A stretch of 64,000 nt of DNA from NCBI RefSeq assembly GCF_001280015.1, contig NZ_LGDV01000038.1, forward strand, positions 1-64,000, written 5' to 3'. The DNA comes from Streptomyces sp. MMG1121 (GTDB lineage: Bacteria; Actinomycetota; Actinomycetes; Streptomycetales; Streptomycetaceae). Below the pieces are notes generated by a model. The model saw only the letters and a program-made list of their open reading frames with translations. It was not told where the DNA came from and ran no database searches. Shown here one piece after another: positions 26,576 through 34,809 of the stretch (position 1 is the first letter of the stretch; every line of letters starts with the position of its first letter). The position numbers were made by a program, and so were the translations under genes.

Positions 26576-26627
26576 CGTCCGGGCTGTTCGTCAGACAGTG
26601 CGCCGCACCCGCGGCACCGGACAGTCA

Positions 26628-26785
26628 TCGCCGAGTCCCCGTACGGCGCGAGCCAGGGGAGCCGGGGACCCAAACGCAGTCCCTGGGGTGAATCGGATGC
26701 CCACGCGTGCGCGTGGGGGTCCGTAGGAGACCTTCCTGCTCCGAACCCGTCAGCTAACCCGGTAGGCGAGAGGGAAGGAAAGGAC
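26628..26785 (+). promoter_or_regulatory. c-di-AMP (ydaO-yuaA) riboswitch
   Basis: The leader holds conserved blocks I know from actinobacterial ydaO RNAs in the right order: GCCGGGGACCCAAACGCAG, then CTGGGGTGAATCGG, then GTAGGAGACCTTCCTGCTCC, GAACCCGTCAGCTAACC and GGTAGGCGAGAGGGAAGGA. A variable hairpin CCCACGCG-TG-CGCGTGGG lies at about 26700-26717. In Streptomyces this RNA precedes cell-wall hydrolase genes, including rpfA and M23 peptidases, and turns expression off when c-di-AMP is high. Its 3' end runs into the likely ribosome site GGAAAGGA. Confidence 0.9.
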
Positions 26786-26795
26786 CAGCCACTTC

Positions 26796-27536
26796 ATGGC
26801 GTTCATGTGCGCCACCGGGAAGCATCGCAAGCCCGGCCGGGTCAAGCGCACCACCGCTCAGGCGGCCGGTATCGCGGCCCTCACCACCGGAGTCGTCGGC
26901 ACCCTCGCGGCTGCCCCGGCGTTCGCCGCCGAGAACTCCGCCCAGCAGACCGGCCTCACCCCGGTGATCAGCGTGGGCGACGACATCGCCGAGCAGATCG
27001 ACGCCCAGGCCGCCGCCCAGCGGCAGGCCGCCGAGCAGAGGGTCGCCGAGCAGGCCGCGGCGAAGAGGGCCCAGGAGGTCCGTGAGGCCAAGGTCCGCGC
27101 CGCCCGCGAGGCCGAGCGCGAGCGGCTGAACGCCTTCGTCGCCCCGATCGCGCACTCGTACGTCTCCACGGGCTACAAGGCCAGCAGTTCGCTGTGGTCC
27201 TCCGGCTCCCACACCGGCATCGACTTCCACGCGGCCAGCGGCACACCCGTCCACGCGGTCGGCTCCGGCACCGTCGTCTCCACCGGCTGGGGCGGCGCGT
27301 ACGGCAACCAGATCGTGATCCGGATGGCCGACGGCATGTACACCCAGTACGGCCACCTGTCGTCCATCGGCGTCACGGTGGGCCAGCAGGTCACCCCGGG
27401 CGCGCAGATCGGCCTGTCCGGCGCGACCGGCAACGTCACCGGGCCGCACCTCCACTTCGAGGCCCGGACGACCCCCGACTACGGCTCGGACGTCGACCCC
27501 GTCGCCTATCTCCGCAAGCACGGCGTGAACGCCTGA
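26796..27536 (+). CDS. Secreted M23 (LytM) peptidoglycan endopeptidase
   Basis: A 246-residue exported cell-wall hydrolase. A second in-frame ATG at 26805 is possible. The N terminus has a basic stretch (GKHRKPGRVKR) and a hydrophobic core ending in AAAPAFAAENS, a Sec signal peptide cleaved near residue 45. Residues about 60-110 are an Ala/Gln/Glu/Arg-rich coiled coil. The LytM domain has zinc ligands in HTGIDFHA (His and Asp) and GPHLHFEA (final His), with the catalytic His in QYGHLSSIG. It cleaves peptide cross-links in the wall. The c-di-AMP riboswitch upstream ties its expression to turgor and wall signalling. Confidence 0.93.
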   Translation: MAFMCATGKHRKPGRVKRTTAQAAGIAALTTGVVGTLAAAPAFAAENSAQQTGLTPVISVGDDIAEQIDAQAAAQRQAAEQRVAEQAAAKRAQEVREAKVRAAREAERERLNAFVAPIAHSYVSTGYKASSSLWSSGSHTGIDFHAASGTPVHAVGSGTVVSTGWGGAYGNQIVIRMADGMYTQYGHLSSIGVTVGQQVTPGAQIGLSGATGNVTGPHLHFEARTTPDYGSDVDPVAYLRKHGVNA

Positions 27537-27557
27537 CGCACCCGCGCACGGCATCCG

Positions 27558-27584
27558 AAGCCCCGGCTCACGAGCCGGGGCTTT
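27558..27584 (+). terminator. Terminator of the LytM peptidase gene
   Basis: AAGCCCCGGCTC (27558-27569) pairs perfectly with GAGCCGGGGCTT (27572-27583) around two bases, followed by T. It is 21 bases after the stop. Confidence 0.9.
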
Positions 27585-27745
27585 CGCCGTATTTCCGTGG
27601 TGTCCGCCGGATGTCCGCGAGAGTCGACGGCCAAAAAATATCCATGGATTCCGGCCCGCCGTCGGAAATTCCGGCTCATTGGAATAGAGTCACGGAACAC
27701 GCGTCCATCGTCGACGTTTCACGGGGATTAAGGCGGAGGTCGGTC

Positions 27746-28432
27746 ATGCGTATTCCGGCGCACTCGGTATGCACGGCGATCCGGGACGACATCGTCGGCG
27801 GTGTCTACGAACGCGGCGGCCGTCTCACCGAGGAAGTCCTCGCCCGTCGCTACGGCGTCTCGCGCGTTCCCGTCCGTGAGGCCCTGCGCACCCTGGAGGC
27901 GGAGGGTTTCGTGGTGACGCGCCGGCACGCGGGCGCGTGCGTGGCAGAGCCGACCGAACAGGAGGCCGCCGACCTGCTGGAGATGCGCATGCTCCTGGAG
28001 CCGCTCGGCGCCGCCCGGGCCGCACAGCGCCGTACGGAGGCGCATCTGAAGGTGCTGCGCGGCCTGGTCAGGCTGGGCCAGGAGCGGGCCAGACGGGGCA
28101 GTAGCGAGGATCTGCGCTCACTGGGCGGCTGGTTCCACGAGACGCTCGCCCAGGCCTGCGGCAGCCCCTCGCTCACCTCCATGCTGACCCAGTTGCGCCA
28201 CAAGATCGCCTGGATGTACGCGGTGGAGGTACCGCCGAGTCCGGCCGAGTCCTGGGCGGAGCACGGCGCGATCGTGGACGCGGTGGCGCGCGGCGACGGC
28301 GAGCGCGCGCGGGCGCTCACGGCGCTGCACGGCGAGCGTACGACGGCCGCGCACCGGCTGCGCTTTTCCGGTTCCGGCGAGCGTGTGAGGACTTCGCAAC
28401 ATGCCGTAAACATGTCAGGGGTGCGGCATTAA
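27746..28432 (+). CDS. GntR family regulator, FadR subgroup
   Basis: A 228-residue regulator from ATG 27746 with GGAGG eight bases upstream. Residues about 1-70 form the winged helix with YERGGRLTEEVLARRYGVSR followed by VPVREALRTLEAEGFV. The remaining part is an FCD helical domain, with FHETLAQACGSPSL carrying the usual metal/ligand His. The ligand is unknown. It reads toward ptsH on the other strand. A GGAAATTCC palindrome (27664-27672) and TAGAGT lie upstream in an unusually AT-rich promoter, so autoregulation is possible. Confidence 0.88.
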   Translation: MRIPAHSVCTAIRDDIVGGVYERGGRLTEEVLARRYGVSRVPVREALRTLEAEGFVVTRRHAGACVAEPTEQEAADLLEMRMLLEPLGAARAAQRRTEAHLKVLRGLVRLGQERARRGSSEDLRSLGGWFHETLAQACGSPSLTSMLTQLRHKIAWMYAVEVPPSPAESWAEHGAIVDAVARGDGERARALTALHGERTTAAHRLRFSGSGERVRTSQHAVNMSGVRH

Positions 28433-28521
28433 CACCGACGCCGTATACAAAGAAGAGTAATTCGGCGGGGGGTATTTCTGCTGCCCGAATTCGGGAGGCC
28501 TCAGATATTCCCGAGAAACGG

Positions 28522-28559
28522 CTGAGCCGCGTCGCCCCGAAAAGGGTGACGCGGCTCAG
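28522..28559. terminator. Bidirectional terminator between the GntR gene and ptsH
   Basis: CTGAGCCGCGTC (28522-28533) pairs with GACGCGGCTCAG (28548-28559), and the stem extends inward through GCCC/GGGT. It lies between convergent genes. Confidence 0.85.
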
Positions 28560-28578
28560 ATGTGCCGTGCGCCGGTAC

Positions 28579-28860
28579 TCAGACCGTCTCGGGCAGCTCT
28601 TCCAGGCCCTCGGCGACCAGCTTGGCCAGGCGGTCCAGGGCGACGTCCGCGCCCTCGGCGTCGGAGGCGAGGACGATCTCCTCACCGCCCTGGGCGCCCA
28701 GACCCAGGACGGCCAGCATCGAGGCCGCGTTGACGGGGTTGCCGTCAGCCTTGGCGATCGTCACCGGGACGCCTGCGGCCGTGGCGGCTCGGACGAAGAT
28801 GGAGGCGGGACGGGCATGGAGGCCCTCGGCCCAGCCGACGTTGACGCGGCGCTCAGCCAT
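28579..28860 (-). CDS. ptsH: Phosphocarrier protein HPr
   Basis: A 93-residue HPr, the histidine phosphocarrier of the sugar phosphotransferase system, which takes phosphate from enzyme I and passes it to the IIA components. His15 lies in GLHARPAS, the active-site signature. Ser47 in NAASMLAVLGLG is at the site that Firmicutes phosphorylate, but HPr kinase is usually absent in Streptomyces. The gene stands alone, as in S. coelicolor. A possible promoter is TTCACG with TAGACA 16 bases apart on the minus strand near 28890-28918. Confidence 0.95.
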   Translation of the reverse strand: MAERRVNVGWAEGLHARPASIFVRAATAAGVPVTIAKADGNPVNAASMLAVLGLGAQGGEEIVLASDAEGADVALDRLAKLVAEGLEELPETV

Positions 28861-29037
28861 GTGTTGCTGCCCTTCAGTGCTCAGGGTTGTCTAGACCAGT
28901 TTCCCATATCGTGAAGCATGCCCGGAGCGGACCTTCGTCCTGTCCCGGCGTGTCGTCGGACCGCGGCCTCGGTCCGGCTGACGTCCCCCACAGACTGCCT
29001 CGCGCCGTTGTCGTACGCGAGCCGTACTCTGGGGCCC

Positions 29038-31863
29038 ATGCAGACCTCGGCGGGCCGGCAGGACCGGCACGAGTACCCCGCCCACTGGGAGGCGGACGTG
29101 GTGCTGCGCGACGGGGGCACCGCGCGCATCCGGCCCATCACCGTTGATGACGCCGACCGCCTGGTCAGCTTCTACGAGCAGGTCTCGGACGAGTCGAAGT
29201 ACTACCGCTTCTTCGCGCCGTACCCCAGGCTCTCCGCCAAGGACGTCCACCGCTTCACGCATCACGATTTCGTGGACCGTGTGGGGCTCGCCGCCACCAT
29301 CGGCGGCGAGTTCATCGCCACCGTACGCTATGACCGCATCGGCGCCGACGGCATGCCCGCCTCCGCGCCCGCCGACGAGGCCGAGGTCGCTTTCCTGGTG
29401 CAGGACGCCCACCAGGGCCGCGGCGTCGCCTCCGCCCTGCTGGAGCACATCGCGGCCGTCGCGCGCGAGCGGGACATCCGACGCTTCGCCGCCGAGGTGC
29501 TGCCCGCCAACGCCAAGATGATCAAGGTGTTCACGGACGCCGGGTACACCCAGCAACGCAGCTTCGAGGACGGCGTCGTCCGCCTGGAGTTCGACCTCGA
29601 ACCCACCGACCGCTCGCTCGCCGTGCAGCGCGCGCGGGAGCAGCGCGCCGAGGCCCGCTCGGTACGGCGGCTGCTCGCGCCCGGCTCGGTAGCGGTCATC
29701 GGCGTCGGCCGCGCCCCCGGCGGGGTCGGCCGCAGCGTCCTCGGCAACATCCGGGACGCCGGCTACCCGGGCGTGCTGCACGCGGTGAACCAGGCCTTCC
29801 CCGAGGACCTCAAGGAGGTCGACGGGGCGCCCGCGCACCGCTCGGTGCGGGACATCGACGGCCCGGTCGACCTCGCCGTGATCGCCGTACCGGCCGACCA
29901 CGTGCCGGCGGTGGTCGCGCAGTGCGGTGAACACGGGGTGCAGGGGCTCGTGGTCCTCTCCGCCGGATACGCCGAGAGCGGTTCCGAGGGCAGGGAGCGG
30001 CAGCGGGCCCTCGTACGGCACGCACGCGCGTACGGCATGCGGATCATCGGCCCGAACGCCTTCGGGGTCATCAACACCGCCCCGGACGTCCTGCTGAACG
30101 CCTCCCTGGCCCCGGAGATGCCCCGCCCCGGCCGCATCGGCATGTTCGCCCAGTCCGGCGCCATCGGCATCGCCCTGCTGTCCCGGCTGCACCGGCGCGG
30201 GGGAGGGGTCACCGGGACCACGGGCGTCTCCACCTTCGTCTCCGCCGGCAACCGCGCCGACGTCTCCGGCAACGACGTCCTCCAGTACTGGTACGACGAC
30301 CCCGAGACCGACGTCGTCCTCATGTACCTGGAGTCCATCGGCAACCCGCGCAAGTTCACCCGCCTCGCGCGGCGGACGGCGGCGGCGAAGCCGCTGGTCG
30401 TGGTGCAGGGGGTCGGCTCCGCGCCGCAGGGGCACGCGGTACGGGCGACCAGGCTGCCGCACGCCACGGTCTCCGCGCTGCTGCGGCAGGCCGGGGTGCT
30501 GCGGGTCGACACGATCACCGAGCTGGTCGACACGGGTCTGCTGCTCGCCCGCCAGCCGCTGCCGGCCGGGCCCCGGGTGGCGATCCTCGGCAACTCCGAG
30601 TCGCTGGGCGTGCTGGCGTACGACCGCTGCCTCGCCGAGGGGCTGCGGCCGTCGCGGCCGCTGGACCTGACGACCGGGGCGACGGCGGAGGACTTCCACC
30701 GGGCGCTGGGTACCGCGCTGGCCGACGACACGTGCGACTCCGTCGTGGTGACCGCGATCCCCGCGATCGGGGAGGGGTCGCCGGGGGACGCCGAGCTGGC
30801 GGAGGCGTTGCGGTCTGCCGCGGCGGCGGTTCCGGGGAAGCCGGTGCTTGTCGTGCACGTGGAGCTCGGGGGGCTGGCCGAGGCGTTGTCGGCCGCGGCC
30901 AGTACGGCACCGCAGGCCGCCGACAAGACACCCGGCACCGCGGGCGGCGCCCGGCCGTTCCGCCTCGCGGAACGCCTGCCCGCCGCGGAACCGGCAGCTG
31001 AGAAGGCCATCCCCGCGTACCCCGCCGCCGAGCGCGCCGTTCGTGCCCTCGCCGAGGCCGTGAAGTACGGGCAGTGGCGGCGGGAGGCGGCCGAGCCCGG
31101 GAAGGTGCCCGAGTACGACGACATCGACGAGAAGGGGGCCGCGCGGCTGATCGCGGAGTTGCTCGCGCGCGGGGAGGGGCTCACGATCTCCGCCGGCGAG
31201 ACCTGCGAGCTGCTCGGCAAGTACGGCATCCCCGTGCGCCGCGCGCTGCCCGGCCCCACCCCGGACACCGCCGCGAAGGCCGCCCGCACCCTCGGCTACC
31301 CGGTGGCCCTCAAGGCCACCGCCCCGCATCTCAGACACCGCGCCGACCTGGGCGGCGTGCGCCTCGACCTCGCGGACGAAGAGCAACTGCGCCGGGCGTA
31401 CGCCGAGTTGACCGACCTGTTCGGGGCGCCGGAGGAACTGCGCCCGGTGGTGCAGGGCATGGCGCCCCGGGGGGTCGACACGGTCGTCCGCGCGGTGATC
31501 GATCCCGCCGCCGGCGCGGTGCTGTCCTTCGGGCTCGCCGGGGCCGCCTCCCAACTGCTCGGGGACATGGCGCACCGGCTGGTCCCGGTCACCGACCGCG
31601 AGGCGACCTCCCTGGTGCGGTCGATCCGCACGGCCCCGCTGCTGTTCGGCTGGCGCGGCTCCACCCCCGTCGACACCCCGGCGCTGGAGGAGCTGCTGCT
31701 GCGGGTGTCCCGGCTCGTCGACGATCATCCGGAGGTGGTCGCGGTCACCCTGGAACCGGTCGTCGTCGCCCCGCACGGCGTGAGCGTCCTCGGTGCCACC
31801 GTACGGCTCGCGCCACCACCGGCCCGCGACGACCTCGGGCCGCGCACGCTGCCGGCGTACTGA
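29038..31863 (+). CDS. GNAT acetyltransferase fused to NDP-forming acyl-CoA synthetase (Pat-like)
   Basis: A 941-residue fusion from ATG 29038. TACTCT ends seven bases before the ATG and no ribosome site is seen, so the message may be leaderless. Residues about 20-185 are a GNAT domain with FLVQDAHQGRGVASALLEHI as the acetyl-CoA loop. Then follow a CoA-binding domain (about 215-310, VAVIGVGRAPGGVGRSVL), a succinyl-CoA ligase-like domain (IGMFAQSGAIGIALLSRL) and a C-terminal ATP-grasp domain (about 710-935). The order differs from E. coli Pat, where the GNAT domain is C-terminal, and fits actinobacterial protein lysine acetyltransferases that regulate acetyl-CoA synthetase. The synthetase part is probably regulatory. 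Substrates are inferred. Confidence 0.88.
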   Translation: MQTSAGRQDRHEYPAHWEADVVLRDGGTARIRPITVDDADRLVSFYEQVSDESKYYRFFAPYPRLSAKDVHRFTHHDFVDRVGLAATIGGEFIATVRYDRIGADGMPASAPADEAEVAFLVQDAHQGRGVASALLEHIAAVARERDIRRFAAEVLPANAKMIKVFTDAGYTQQRSFEDGVVRLEFDLEPTDRSLAVQRAREQRAEARSVRRLLAPGSVAVIGVGRAPGGVGRSVLGNIRDAGYPGVLHAVNQAFPEDLKEVDGAPAHRSVRDIDGPVDLAVIAVPADHVPAVVAQCGEHGVQGLVVLSAGYAESGSEGRERQRALVRHARAYGMRIIGPNAFGVINTAPDVLLNASLAPEMPRPGRIGMFAQSGAIGIALLSRLHRRGGGVTGTTGVSTFVSAGNRADVSGNDVLQYWYDDPETDVVLMYLESIGNPRKFTRLARRTAAAKPLVVVQGVGSAPQGHAVRATRLPHATVSALLRQAGVLRVDTITELVDTGLLLARQPLPAGPRVAILGNSESLGVLAYDRCLAEGLRPSRPLDLTTGATAEDFHRALGTALADDTCDSVVVTAIPAIGEGSPGDAELAEALRSAAAAVPGKPVLVVHVELGGLAEALSAAASTAPQAADKTPGTAGGARPFRLAERLPAAEPAAEKAIPAYPAAERAVRALAEAVKYGQWRREAAEPGKVPEYDDIDEKGAARLIAELLARGEGLTISAGETCELLGKYGIPVRRALPGPTPDTAAKAARTLGYPVALKATAPHLRHRADLGGVRLDLADEEQLRRAYAELTDLFGAPEELRPVVQGMAPRGVDTVVRAVIDPAAGAVLSFGLAGAASQLLGDMAHRLVPVTDREATSLVRSIRTAPLLFGWRGSTPVDTPALEELLLRVSRLVDDHPEVVAVTLEPVVVAPHGVSVLGATVRLAPPPARDDLGPRTLPAY

Positions 31864-31880
31864 ACGGGGAAGGGGGCCAG

Positions 31881-32489
31881 ATGGAGATCGCCGGCCGGCG
31901 GCTGCCCGAGGGCAGCTGGTGGGACTGGGAGGTGATCATCTGGAACGGCGGGCACCTGCGGCTGGCCGCCGGGTACGACCTCGCGTACCACCACGGCCTG
32001 GAGGTGGTCTTCACCGACGCCGGCTTCGTCTCGTGCCCCGCCGCCTTCCAGGACCCCGTCTTCCGTGAGCCCACCGCCGGGGAGACGGCGCGGCTGCGGC
32101 GGGCGCTCGGCGAAGCACCTCCCGTCGTGGTGGCGTTCGAGGCGGACGCGGGCGGACCTGAACCCGTCTCCTGTCTGGTCGCGGCCGAGCGGCTGGACAT
32201 CGTGCCGGGGTTCGTCCGGCACCACCCACCCGAGCACGCACGCGCGCGAAGAGGCCGCCCCCGGTCCCCGCGACTGGCCCGGAGCGCCCTTGCCCACGGA
32301 TTAGGATGGACGTCATGGCCAAGACCAGTACGACGACCCAGGGGCTGCGCGCGGCGATCGAGCGCAGCGGCTACTACCCGGCCCTCGTGGCCGAGGCGGT
32401 GGAGGCCGCTGTGGGCGGCGAGCCGATCCGGTCGTACCTGGTCCACCAGGAGACCACGTTCGACCAGAACGAGGTGCGCCGGCATGTGA
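31881..32489 (+). CDS. Conserved hypothetical protein, probably frameshifted near its end
   Basis: Starts at ATG 31881 after GGGGAAGGGGG, 17 bases after the preceding gene. The first 115 residues look like a real protein (LPEGSWWDWEVIIWNGGHLR, CLVAAERLDIVPGFVRHH). From about 32235 the frame turns into Arg-rich sequence and overlaps the next gene by 175 bases. In another frame the tail REEAAPGPRDWPGAPLPTD ends at a stop at 32302-32304, just before the next start. A two-base change in the repeat CACGCACGCGCGCG would restore it. I therefore suspect a frameshift or sequencing error and an original length near 140 residues. The family is unknown to me. Confidence 0.6.
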   Translation: MEIAGRRLPEGSWWDWEVIIWNGGHLRLAAGYDLAYHHGLEVVFTDAGFVSCPAAFQDPVFREPTAGETARLRRALGEAPPVVVAFEADAGGPEPVSCLVAAERLDIVPGFVRHHPPEHARARRGRPRSPRLARSALAHGLGWTSWPRPVRRPRGCARRSSAAATTRPSWPRRWRPLWAASRSGRTWSTRRPRSTRTRCAGM

Positions 32490-32902
32490 CCGTCCTGGTC
32501 CTCACCGGCAACCGCTTCATCGTCAGCCACACCGACGAGCAGGCCGCCGACACCACCTCCCCGACGCCCTACGCCACCACCTCCACCGAGTCCGTGAAGA
32601 TCGGCCGGATCTCCTCGGTCGTGGTCAGCCGGGTCGTCGCGAACCCCGAGCAGTACACGCCGGGCACCCTGCCCCGCGAGATCGTGCTGACCATCGGCTG
32701 GGGTGCCGTCAGCCGCATCGACCTGGAGCCCGCCGCCTGCGGCGACCCGAACTGCGACGCCGACCACGGCTACACGGGCAGCTCCACGGCGGACGACCTC
32801 AGCCTGCGCGTCAGCGAGGCCGGGGACGGCCCGGAGACGGTGCGCCAGGCGCTCGCCTTCGCGCAGGCCATCTCGGAGGCGACCGCGGACCTCACGCGCT
32901 GA
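32315..32902 (+). CDS. DUF5998-type conserved actinobacterial protein
   Basis: A 195-residue soluble protein. ATG 32315 is preferred because AGGATGGA precedes it, although ATG 32306 is in frame. It starts MAKTSTTTQGLRAAIERSGY and has no signal peptide or membrane segment. A short cluster CGDPNCDADHG could bind a metal. The next gene begins on the last base of its stop codon, so the two are coupled. The family accompanies the phosphodiesterase gene in Streptomyces. Its function is not known to me. Confidence 0.85.
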   Translation: MAKTSTTTQGLRAAIERSGYYPALVAEAVEAAVGGEPIRSYLVHQETTFDQNEVRRHVTVLVLTGNRFIVSHTDEQAADTTSPTPYATTSTESVKIGRISSVVVSRVVANPEQYTPGTLPREIVLTIGWGAVSRIDLEPAACGDPNCDADHGYTGSSTADDLSLRVSEAGDGPETVRQALAFAQAISEATADLTR

Positions 32903-34092
32903 TGTCCCAGCTCTCCGCCTGGGACCACCCGGAACCACTCGCCCTGGACACCGCCCCGCTGCCCGAGTACGGCACCGGCTCCCTCGCCGACCTGCTGCCC
33001 ACCCTGGCCGCCGGTCTGGGCGTACCCGGCCTGACCGCGACGATCGAGGAACTGACCGCTGCCGACCGGGTCTGCGTCTTCCTGGTCGACGGGCTCGGCT
33101 GGGAGCAGCTGAAGGCCCACCCCGACGAGGCCCCCTTCCTGACCTCGCTGCTCGGCAGCTCGCGCGGCGGCACCGGCCGTCCGCTCACCGCCGGCTACCC
33201 GGCGACCACCGCGACCTCCCTCGCCTCCGTCGGCACCGGCCTGCCGCCCGGCGCGCACGGCCTGCCCGGCTACACCGTCCGCAATCCGGCCACCGGCGAG
33301 CTGATGAACCAGCTCCGCTTCCAGCCGTACGCCGACCCGCGCCCCTGGCAGCCGTACCCCACCGTCTTCCAGTTGGCCCACGAGGCCGGGGTGCACGCCG
33401 CCCAGGTGTCCTCGCCGACCTTCCAGCACACCCCGCTCACCAAGATCGCGCTCAGCGGCGGCACCTTCCACGGCCGGCTGACCGGCGAGGAGCGCATGGA
33501 TGTCGCGGCCGAGCAACTGGCCGCCGGGGACCGCTCGCTGGTCTACACGTACTACTCCGAGCTGGACGGCTCCGGACACCGCTACGGCGTCGCCTCCGAC
33601 ACCTGGCGCGGCCAGCTGATGTACGTCGACCGGCTCGCCCAGCGCCTGGCAGAGCAGCTGCCCCCGCGCAGCGCGCTCTACGTCACCGCCGACCACGGCA
33701 TGGTCGACGTCCCGTTCGACGACGAGCACCGCTTCGACTTCGACACGGACTGGGAGCTGCGCGCCGGGGTCGCCCTGCTCGGCGGCGAGGGTCGGGCGCG
33801 GCACGTGTACGCGGTGCCGGGCGCCGAGAACGACGTACTGACCTGCTGGCGCGAGGTGCTCGGCGAGCAGTTCTGGGTGGCCTCGCGGGACGAGGCGATC
33901 GCCGCGGGCTGGTTCGGGCCGCACATCGACGAGCGGGTCTACGCACGGCTCGGCGACGTGATCGCGGCCGCGCACGACGACGTCCTGATCATCGCCACCG
34001 AGCGGGAGCCGAAGGAGTCGGCGCTGGTCGGCAACCACGGTTCGATGACTCCCGCCGAGCAGCTCGTCCCGCTGCTCGAAGTACGCTCCTGA
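32902..34092 (+). CDS. Alkaline phosphatase superfamily phosphodiesterase / nucleotide pyrophosphatase
   Basis: A 396-residue enzyme of the type I phosphodiesterase/nucleotide pyrophosphatase family. Metal and catalytic motifs run in order: CVFLVDGLGWEQ (first Asp), a nucleophile Thr in YPATTATS, YYSELDGSGHRYG (Asp and His), TADHGMVDVP (Asp, His) and VGNHGSMTPAEQ (last His). It has no signal peptide, so it should act in the cytoplasm on nucleotides or phosphodiesters. It overlaps the preceding gene by one base and precedes thymidine kinase by 46 bases. Confidence 0.88.
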   Translation: MSQLSAWDHPEPLALDTAPLPEYGTGSLADLLPTLAAGLGVPGLTATIEELTAADRVCVFLVDGLGWEQLKAHPDEAPFLTSLLGSSRGGTGRPLTAGYPATTATSLASVGTGLPPGAHGLPGYTVRNPATGELMNQLRFQPYADPRPWQPYPTVFQLAHEAGVHAAQVSSPTFQHTPLTKIALSGGTFHGRLTGEERMDVAAEQLAAGDRSLVYTYYSELDGSGHRYGVASDTWRGQLMYVDRLAQRLAEQLPPRSALYVTADHGMVDVPFDDEHRFDFDTDWELRAGVALLGGEGRARHVYAVPGAENDVLTCWREVLGEQFWVASRDEAIAAGWFGPHIDERVYARLGDVIAAAHDDVLIIATEREPKESALVGNHGSMTPAEQLVPLLEVRS

Positions 34093-34138
34093 CCCCGCGG
34101 CCCCTGCCGACTCCTCGCCGAAAGGTGCTCAACTCCTC

Positions 34139-34789
34139 ATGCCCGAGCTGGTGTTCTTCTCCGGAACGATGGACTGCGGGAAGTCGACGCTGGCTCTGCA
34201 GATAGAGCACAACCGGTCCGCTCGCGGCCTCGTCGGCATGATCTTCACCCGGAACGACCGTGCGGGCGAGGGCAAGCTGTCCTCCCGGCTCGGCCTGGTC
34301 ACCGACGCGGTGGAGGTCGCCGACGACCAGGACCTCTACGCCTACCTCGTGGAGCACCTCTCGCAGGGCCGCCGGGCCGACTACGTGATCGCGGACGAGG
34401 CGCAGTTCCTCGCGCCCGGGCAGATCGACCAGCTCGCGCGCGTGGTGGACGATCTCGGCCTGGACGTGTACGCCTTCGGGATCACCACGGACTTCCGCTC
34501 CAAGCTCTTCCCCGGCTCGCAGCGGCTGGTCGAGCTGGCCGACCGCATCGAGGTGCTCCAGGTGGAGGCGCTGTGCTGGTGCGGCGCCCGCGCCACGCAC
34601 AACGCCCGCACGGTCGGCGGCGAGATGGTGGTCGAGGGCGCCCAGGTGGTCGTGGGCGACGTCGACCACTCCACGAGCGAGGTCGGCTACGAGGTGCTGT
34701 GCCGCCGCCACCACCGGCGCCGGATGACCGCCGCGTCCGCCCGCGCGGCGGCCCTGTCCCCGGACGTCCTGCCCGTCTCACCCGCCTGA
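34139..34789 (+). CDS. tdk: Thymidine kinase
   Basis: A 216-residue type II thymidine kinase that phosphorylates thymidine to dTMP in salvage. The P-loop is GTMDCGKST (9-17). VIADEAQF holds the catalytic Glu. The lasso domain has zinc ligands CWCG and CRRHH. The length fits the family. GAAAGG lies upstream of the ATG. It probably belongs to the operon beginning with the DUF5998 gene. A weak hairpin at about 34795-34812 separates it from the convergent VOC gene. Confidence 0.93.
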   Translation: MPELVFFSGTMDCGKSTLALQIEHNRSARGLVGMIFTRNDRAGEGKLSSRLGLVTDAVEVADDQDLYAYLVEHLSQGRRADYVIADEAQFLAPGQIDQLARVVDDLGLDVYAFGITTDFRSKLFPGSQRLVELADRIEVLQVEALCWCGARATHNARTVGGEMVVEGAQVVVGDVDHSTSEVGYEVLCRRHHRRRMTAASARAAALSPDVLPVSPA

Positions 34790-34809
34790 GCCGGTGCCCC
34801 GAGGGGCGC

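Noticed and set aside
28891..31776. A 961-codon open frame on the minus strand opposite the Pat-like gene
   Set aside because: It is antisense to a clearly recognisable multi-domain enzyme and has shadow composition only.
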